A stretch of 35,581 nucleotides of DNA from an uncultured Clostridia bacterium (GTDB taxonomy: Bacteria > Bacillota > Clostridia > Oscillospirales > Feifaniaceae): contig CALWCA010000017.1 of the NCBI GenBank assembly GCA_944376235.1, forward strand, positions 1-35,581. Reading direction: 5' to 3'. Both the position numbers and the translations under genes were made by a program. The notes under the pieces were generated by a model. The model saw only the letters and a program-made list of their open reading frames with translations. It searched no databases and had not been told where the DNA came from. This document shows, piece after piece, positions 32,551-35,581 of the stretch; the stretch's first letter is position 1, and each line of letters begins with the position of its first letter.

Positions 32551-32577
32551 AGTATATGAGGCAATGGGCGCGGCGGT
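32551..32577 (-). promoter_or_regulatory. sigma-K/sigma-E-type promoter of sigK
   Basis: CATATACT (32558-32551) matches the CATA-NNN-T -10 box, and AC (32577-32576) stands 17 bases upstream, as in sigma-K promoters. It would start transcription about 30 bases before the ATG at 32517. Autoregulation of sigK is known in other spore formers. Confidence 0.55.
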
Positions 32578-32595
32578 GCCTGTCTTGGGGGCAAG

Positions 32596-32624
32596 AAAAA
32601 ACGCGGCCTTGAAAGCCGCGTTTT
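32596..32624 (-). terminator. terminator of folT
   Basis: On the minus strand AAAACGCGGC, loop TTTCAAG and GCCGCGTTTT run into further Ts. It separates folT from sigK, which also shows that sigK cannot begin upstream of about 32590. Confidence 0.9.
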
Positions 32625-32714
32625 GTGTTTTTTGCTTTTTGGGGAACCACCCGGGTGTAGACAGAGACTAAACCTGTTGAAAACCTGCCTTTGCGGCCGG
32701 GGGTCCCTAAACCC

Positions 32715-33329
32715 CTAAAAGGGGATGTGCTTGGTGGGCTGGGGCGGGGTGAGGCCCGCGGAGGACAGCACCGGCAGCATGATGCGAAGGAAGGTCAGCA
32801 AAATGACAATTTCCACCGGCAGCATGAGAAGATTTTTGAAAAGGCTCTGCCCCAGATAAAAGAGATAGCCCTTGGAGTAAAGCATGGCGCTCCACAGGCA
32901 GTTGAGCCCAACATTGACAAAAATGTTGACGCACAGCTTGCACAGCACGATGCGGCGCACCGTGATGCGGGCGCGGTAGAGAAAGAGGGCATAGACAAAG
33001 GAGCCCGCCATGGCCGTGAGGGTGTAGCCGGGGAAAAAGGGACCCATGGGGTGCAAAATCACGCCCAGAATATCGGTGGCAAAGCCGGTTAAAATTCCCA
33101 CATAGGGGCCATAGATCAGGGAGCCCAGGGCGTTGAGGAAAAAGCCGAAGCTGATTTTGAGGTTTTCCCCCACCATGATGGGGAAACCCGTGATGGCAAC
33201 CCGCCCTGCCACCAGCAGTGCGGCGAGCACGAGAAGGCGCAGGCTTTTGAGGGATTTTTTTGCTTCGCGCCAATACTGCGCGCAAAAGGGGCTTTTGAAA
33301 AAGGGGTCATTTGACGGGGATGTTGTCAC
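32715..33329 (-). CDS. folT: folate-family ECF transporter S component
   Basis: Substrate-binding membrane subunit of an energy-coupling factor vitamin transporter, 204 residues. About six hydrophobic helices are visible; the characteristic pieces are GENLKISFGFFLNALGSLIYGP, GILTGFATDILG and FVNVGLNCLWSAMLYSKGY, as in the FolT group. It needs the shared EcfA/A'/T module, which is not in this window. The GTG at 33329 has AAAGGAGGTG seven bases upstream. A promoter (33359-33388) and terminator show it is a single-gene unit. No tetrahydrofolate riboswitch pattern is seen in the short leader, which is under 50 bases. Ligand assignment to folate is by similarity only. Confidence 0.82.
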   Translation of the reverse strand: MTTSPSNDPFFKSPFCAQYWREAKKSLKSLRLLVLAALLVAGRVAITGFPIMVGENLKISFGFFLNALGSLIYGPYVGILTGFATDILGVILHPMGPFFPGYTLTAMAGSFVYALFLYRARITVRRIVLCKLCVNIFVNVGLNCLWSAMLYSKGYLFYLGQSLFKNLLMLPVEIVILLTFLRIMLPVLSSAGLTPPQPTKHIPF

Positions 33330-33358
33330 AATTTGGCACCTCCTTTGGACATGTTAGC

Positions 33359-33388
33359 AGTATAACACACCTCTTTTATGCAAAACAA
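33359..33388 (-). promoter_or_regulatory. folT promoter
   Basis: On the minus strand TTGTTT (33388-33383), an 18-base spacer and TATACT (33364-33359), about 30 bases before the GTG start. Confidence 0.7.
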
Positions 33389-33442
33389 GGTTGCAAAGCG
33401 GGGAAAAATCAGGGTCTCAGTCTAGCCTTTTTGGCAAAGTTG

Positions 33443-33451
33443 TGGTACAAT
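33443..33451 (+). promoter_or_regulatory. extended -10 promoter of the penicillin-binding protein gene
   Basis: TGG-TACAAT (33443-33451) is an extended -10 box; no good -35 stands upstream. It lies 90 bases before the ATG at 33541. Confidence 0.5.
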
Positions 33452-33540
33452 ACCTGCATACCTAGGGGAGGACGGGCAGTTTTTGTCTCAACTTCCGCAG
33501 GAACCCCGGCAAATGCCTTTTATCGGAGGAACGGAAATCA

Positions 33541-35581
33541 ATGAGTGAAAATAGAGAAAACAAGCATGAAGGAGCCCCGCGAAGAGCGGCGCAAAAAAAG
33601 CCGTTTGGCAAGATGGACGCAAAAAAGTGGCGGCTGGTCGGCCGGGTGCTGGGAACGCTGCTGCTCATCTGCGTTTTGAGCGGCATCATCGTGCTGGGCT
33701 GCTTGTATTATTATGTAGCGAACTACCTTGACCCGCAGATGAACGTCGACCTTGACAGCTACAAGCTGGCCTACACCAGCTATGTTTACTACACCGACGA
33801 AAACGGCGAGGAAAAGCTGCTGGAAACGCTGTATGGGGATGAGAACCGAGAGTGGGTGGATTTGACCGACATTCCCAAATACATGCAGGATGCGGCGGTC
33901 GCCATTGAGGATGAGCGCTTCTGGAAGCACAACGGGGTAGACTGGAAGCGCACCTTTGCTGCGGTCTTCAATCTGATGACTGGGGGTTCCGGGGGCCGCT
34001 TCGGCGCCTCCACCATTCCGCAGCAGGTGGTCAAGAACGTCACAGGGGACGACGATTACAGCATGATGCGCAAGCTGGAGGAGATTTTGCGCGCGCTGAA
34101 CCTGAGAAAGAAATATTCCAGGGAGGAAATCCTCGAGTTTTATCTCAACACCGCCTATTTCGGGCAGAACACCAACGGGGTTCAGGCGGCGGCCAAGGTC
34201 TATTTTGACAAGGACGTCAGCGAGCTCAGCCTGGCCGAGTGCGCCAGCATCATCGGCATCACGCAGTATCCCAGCAAATACAATCCTTTCCTGCACGAGG
34301 ACTACAACAAGGAGCGGCAGGAGGTCGTGCTGGGTAAAATGCGCGAGCTGGGCTGGATCACGGAGGAGGAGTATACGGCGGCGGTGGCCGAGGAGCTGGT
34401 CTTCCAGAAGGAGAAGGTGCAGGAAGAGCAGGGCCAGGTACAAAGCTGGTTTGTCGACGAAGTCATCAAAAACGTACTCAACGACCTGGTGGAGCAAAAG
34501 GGCTACACCGAGAACTATGCCAACAATCTGATTTACAAGGGCGGCCTGCGCATTTACGCCACCATCAACGTTGAAGTGCAGGACACGCTGGATGCGGTGT
34601 TTGAGGACATGTCGAGCTTTCCGACCCTGAGCGGGGAGGAGCAGCCGCAGGCCTCCATGACGGTGCTTGACCCCTACACGGGGGCGGTGCTGGGCATTGC
34701 GGGAGCCAGAGGGGAGAAGACGGCGGCGCGCCTGTTCAACTACGCGACCGACGCCAAGCGTCAGCCGGGCTCGACCATCAAGCCGCTTGCCGTCTACGCG
34801 CCGGCGCTGGAATACGGCGTCATCACGCAGGGCAGCGTGTATGACGATGCGCCGGTGGATGTGGAAAAGAGATATCCGCGCAATTACGACAGCTCCTACG
34901 CGGCCTACAAGGGGCGCATGGACGTCAAGCAGGCGGTCTACCGCTCGGTCAATACCGTTGCCATGGCCGTTTTGCAGGATTTGGGCGTGGAGCGTTCCTT
35001 TGACTTTATCACCGAAAACCTGGGCATCTCCACCCTGGTGCGCCGCGAGGTCATCAACGGCGAGGTCAAGAGCGACGTCAATCTGGCGCCGCTTTCGCTG
35101 GGCGGCGTGACGCACGGCGTCACCAATCTGGAAATGGCCGCGGCCTACAGCGCCTTTGTCAACAAGGGGATTTACAACGAGCCCTACACCTACACCAAGG
35201 TGGTGGCCTACGACGGCACGGTGCTGCTCGAGCATGAGGCAGACCCCGTTTACGCCATGAGCGAGCAGACGGCCTGGCTCGTCAACAGCCTGCTGCAGGG
35301 CGTTGTGAGCTCGGGCACCGGCACGCCGGCGCAGCTGCCCAACATGGCGGTGGCCGGCAAGACCGGTACGACCAGCGACGACGTTGACCGGTGGTTTGTG
35401 GGCTATACGCCCTACTATGTGGGCGTGGTGTGGTTTGGCTACGAGCAGCCGCGTACCATCCGCTATTCGGGAACCAACCCCGCCATTCAGGGCTGGGTCA
35501 AGGTGATGCGCACGCTGCATGAGGATTTGCCCTACAGGGATTTCTTCAGCACGACGGGCATCGTCTCTGGCTCCTACTGTC
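33541..35581 (+). CDS. class A penicillin-binding protein (PBP1a-type), 3' end cut off
   Basis: Bifunctional peptidoglycan synthase; the frame is open at the window end after 680 codons. A basic cytosolic head (residues 1-32) precedes one membrane anchor (LGTLLLICVLSGIIVLGCLY). The glycosyltransferase domain has the catalytic E123 in IEDERFWKHNG, then GASTIPQQVVKN and KKYSREEILEFYLNTAYFG. The transpeptidase domain has S411 in PGSTIKP, the SVN motif (469-471) and K607-T-G. All key residues are present, so it should be active and beta-lactam sensitive. GGAGG lies 11 bases before the ATG. It is divergent from folT, 211 bases away. A C-terminal extension is possible beyond the window. Confidence 0.95.
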   Translation, partial: MSENRENKHEGAPRRAAQKKPFGKMDAKKWRLVGRVLGTLLLICVLSGIIVLGCLYYYVANYLDPQMNVDLDSYKLAYTSYVYYTDENGEEKLLETLYGDENREWVDLTDIPKYMQDAAVAIEDERFWKHNGVDWKRTFAAVFNLMTGGSGGRFGASTIPQQVVKNVTGDDDYSMMRKLEEILRALNLRKKYSREEILEFYLNTAYFGQNTNGVQAAAKVYFDKDVSELSLAECASIIGITQYPSKYNPFLHEDYNKERQEVVLGKMRELGWITEEEYTAAVAEELVFQKEKVQEEQGQVQSWFVDEVIKNVLNDLVEQKGYTENYANNLIYKGGLRIYATINVEVQDTLDAVFEDMSSFPTLSGEEQPQASMTVLDPYTGAVLGIAGARGEKTAARLFNYATDAKRQPGSTIKPLAVYAPALEYGVITQGSVYDDAPVDVEKRYPRNYDSSYAAYKGRMDVKQAVYRSVNTVAMAVLQDLGVERSFDFITENLGISTLVRREVINGEVKSDVNLAPLSLGGVTHGVTNLEMAAAYSAFVNKGIYNEPYTYTKVVAYDGTVLLEHEADPVYAMSEQTAWLVNSLLQGVVSSGTGTPAQLPNMAVAGKTGTTSDDVDRWFVGYTPYYVGVVWFGYEQPRTIRYSGTNPAIQGWVKVMRTLHEDLPYRDFFSTTGIVSGSYC

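Noticed and set aside
32507-32650. Longer sigK start at 32650
   Set aside because: The extension runs through the folT terminator at 32596-32624 and has no sigma-factor similarity.
33330-33440. Tetrahydrofolate riboswitch upstream of folT
   Set aside because: The folT leader is under 50 bases and shows none of the expected stems.
33538-35520. 660-codon minus-strand frame opposite the penicillin-binding protein gene
   Set aside because: The plus strand carries all PBP motifs; the minus product has no recognisable features.

Overview
The window looks like chromosomal DNA of a GC-rich, endospore-forming member of the Clostridia, possibly Oscillospirales-like. The exact genus cannot be read from the sequence. 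The spore evidence is a pro-sigma-K-type sigma factor gene (sigK), an alpha/beta-type small acid-soluble spore protein and a collagen-like protein of the BclA/exosporium kind. Ribosome binding sites are of the AAAGGAGG type, GTG and TTG starts are common, and many genes end in classic hairpin plus T-run terminators.

Layout. Positions 1-670 are much more AT-rich than the rest. They end at an orphan 3' half of a tRNA-Ala(GGC) gene (674-723) that keeps its own UUCG-loop terminator, so this looks like the right edge of an element integrated in a tRNA gene. A two-component system follows on the minus strand (GHKL sensor kinase 1111-2379 and LytTR response regulator 2364-3113). Divergent from it is an 8.3 kb gene (3479-11734) for a 2,751-residue secreted surface protein with beta-helix repeats, InlB/MBG-type repeats and three C-terminal SLH domains. 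Then come a small minus-strand operon of unknown function, a TetR regulator and an orphan membrane protein. A 547 bp gene-free stretch rich in palindromes separates these from the collagen-like gene (15167-16546, minus) and a PcrA/UvrD helicase (16689-18839, minus).

Positions 19218-21274 hold an ECF sigma factor overlapping a 505-residue multi-spanning membrane protein that probably acts as its regulator. A small zinc-ribbon membrane protein, a sirtuin, and an Asp/Glu-type racemase - class V PLP enzyme - Rid-family set (22868-25319) follow; the last three suggest metabolism of an amino acid through an enamine/imine intermediate. Next are an AadA-like nucleotidyltransferase, the spore protein (minus), and an operon-like run of a CoA-disulfide-reductase/rhodanese fusion, a Nim/PNPOx-like flavoprotein and a VanZ-like protein. 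The right end has an unrecognised minus-strand gene, a lipoprotein, a possible small RNA, a 29-codon ORF with a perfect ribosome binding site, sigK, a folate ECF-transporter S component (folT) and the first 680 codons of a class A penicillin-binding protein that runs off the window.

Most notable observations: the tRNA-Ala scar; a sigK gene whose ATG and ribosome binding site lie one base out of frame with the protein; the tiny ORF downstream of sigK with a mother-cell-like promoter; a 114-base cloverleaf-like palindrome at 21805-21918; a row of four hairpins at 25324-25517; and a plus-strand terminator embedded antisense in the kinase gene. No CRISPR array, insertion sequence or complete RNA gene was found. 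No single undescribed system can be claimed with confidence.
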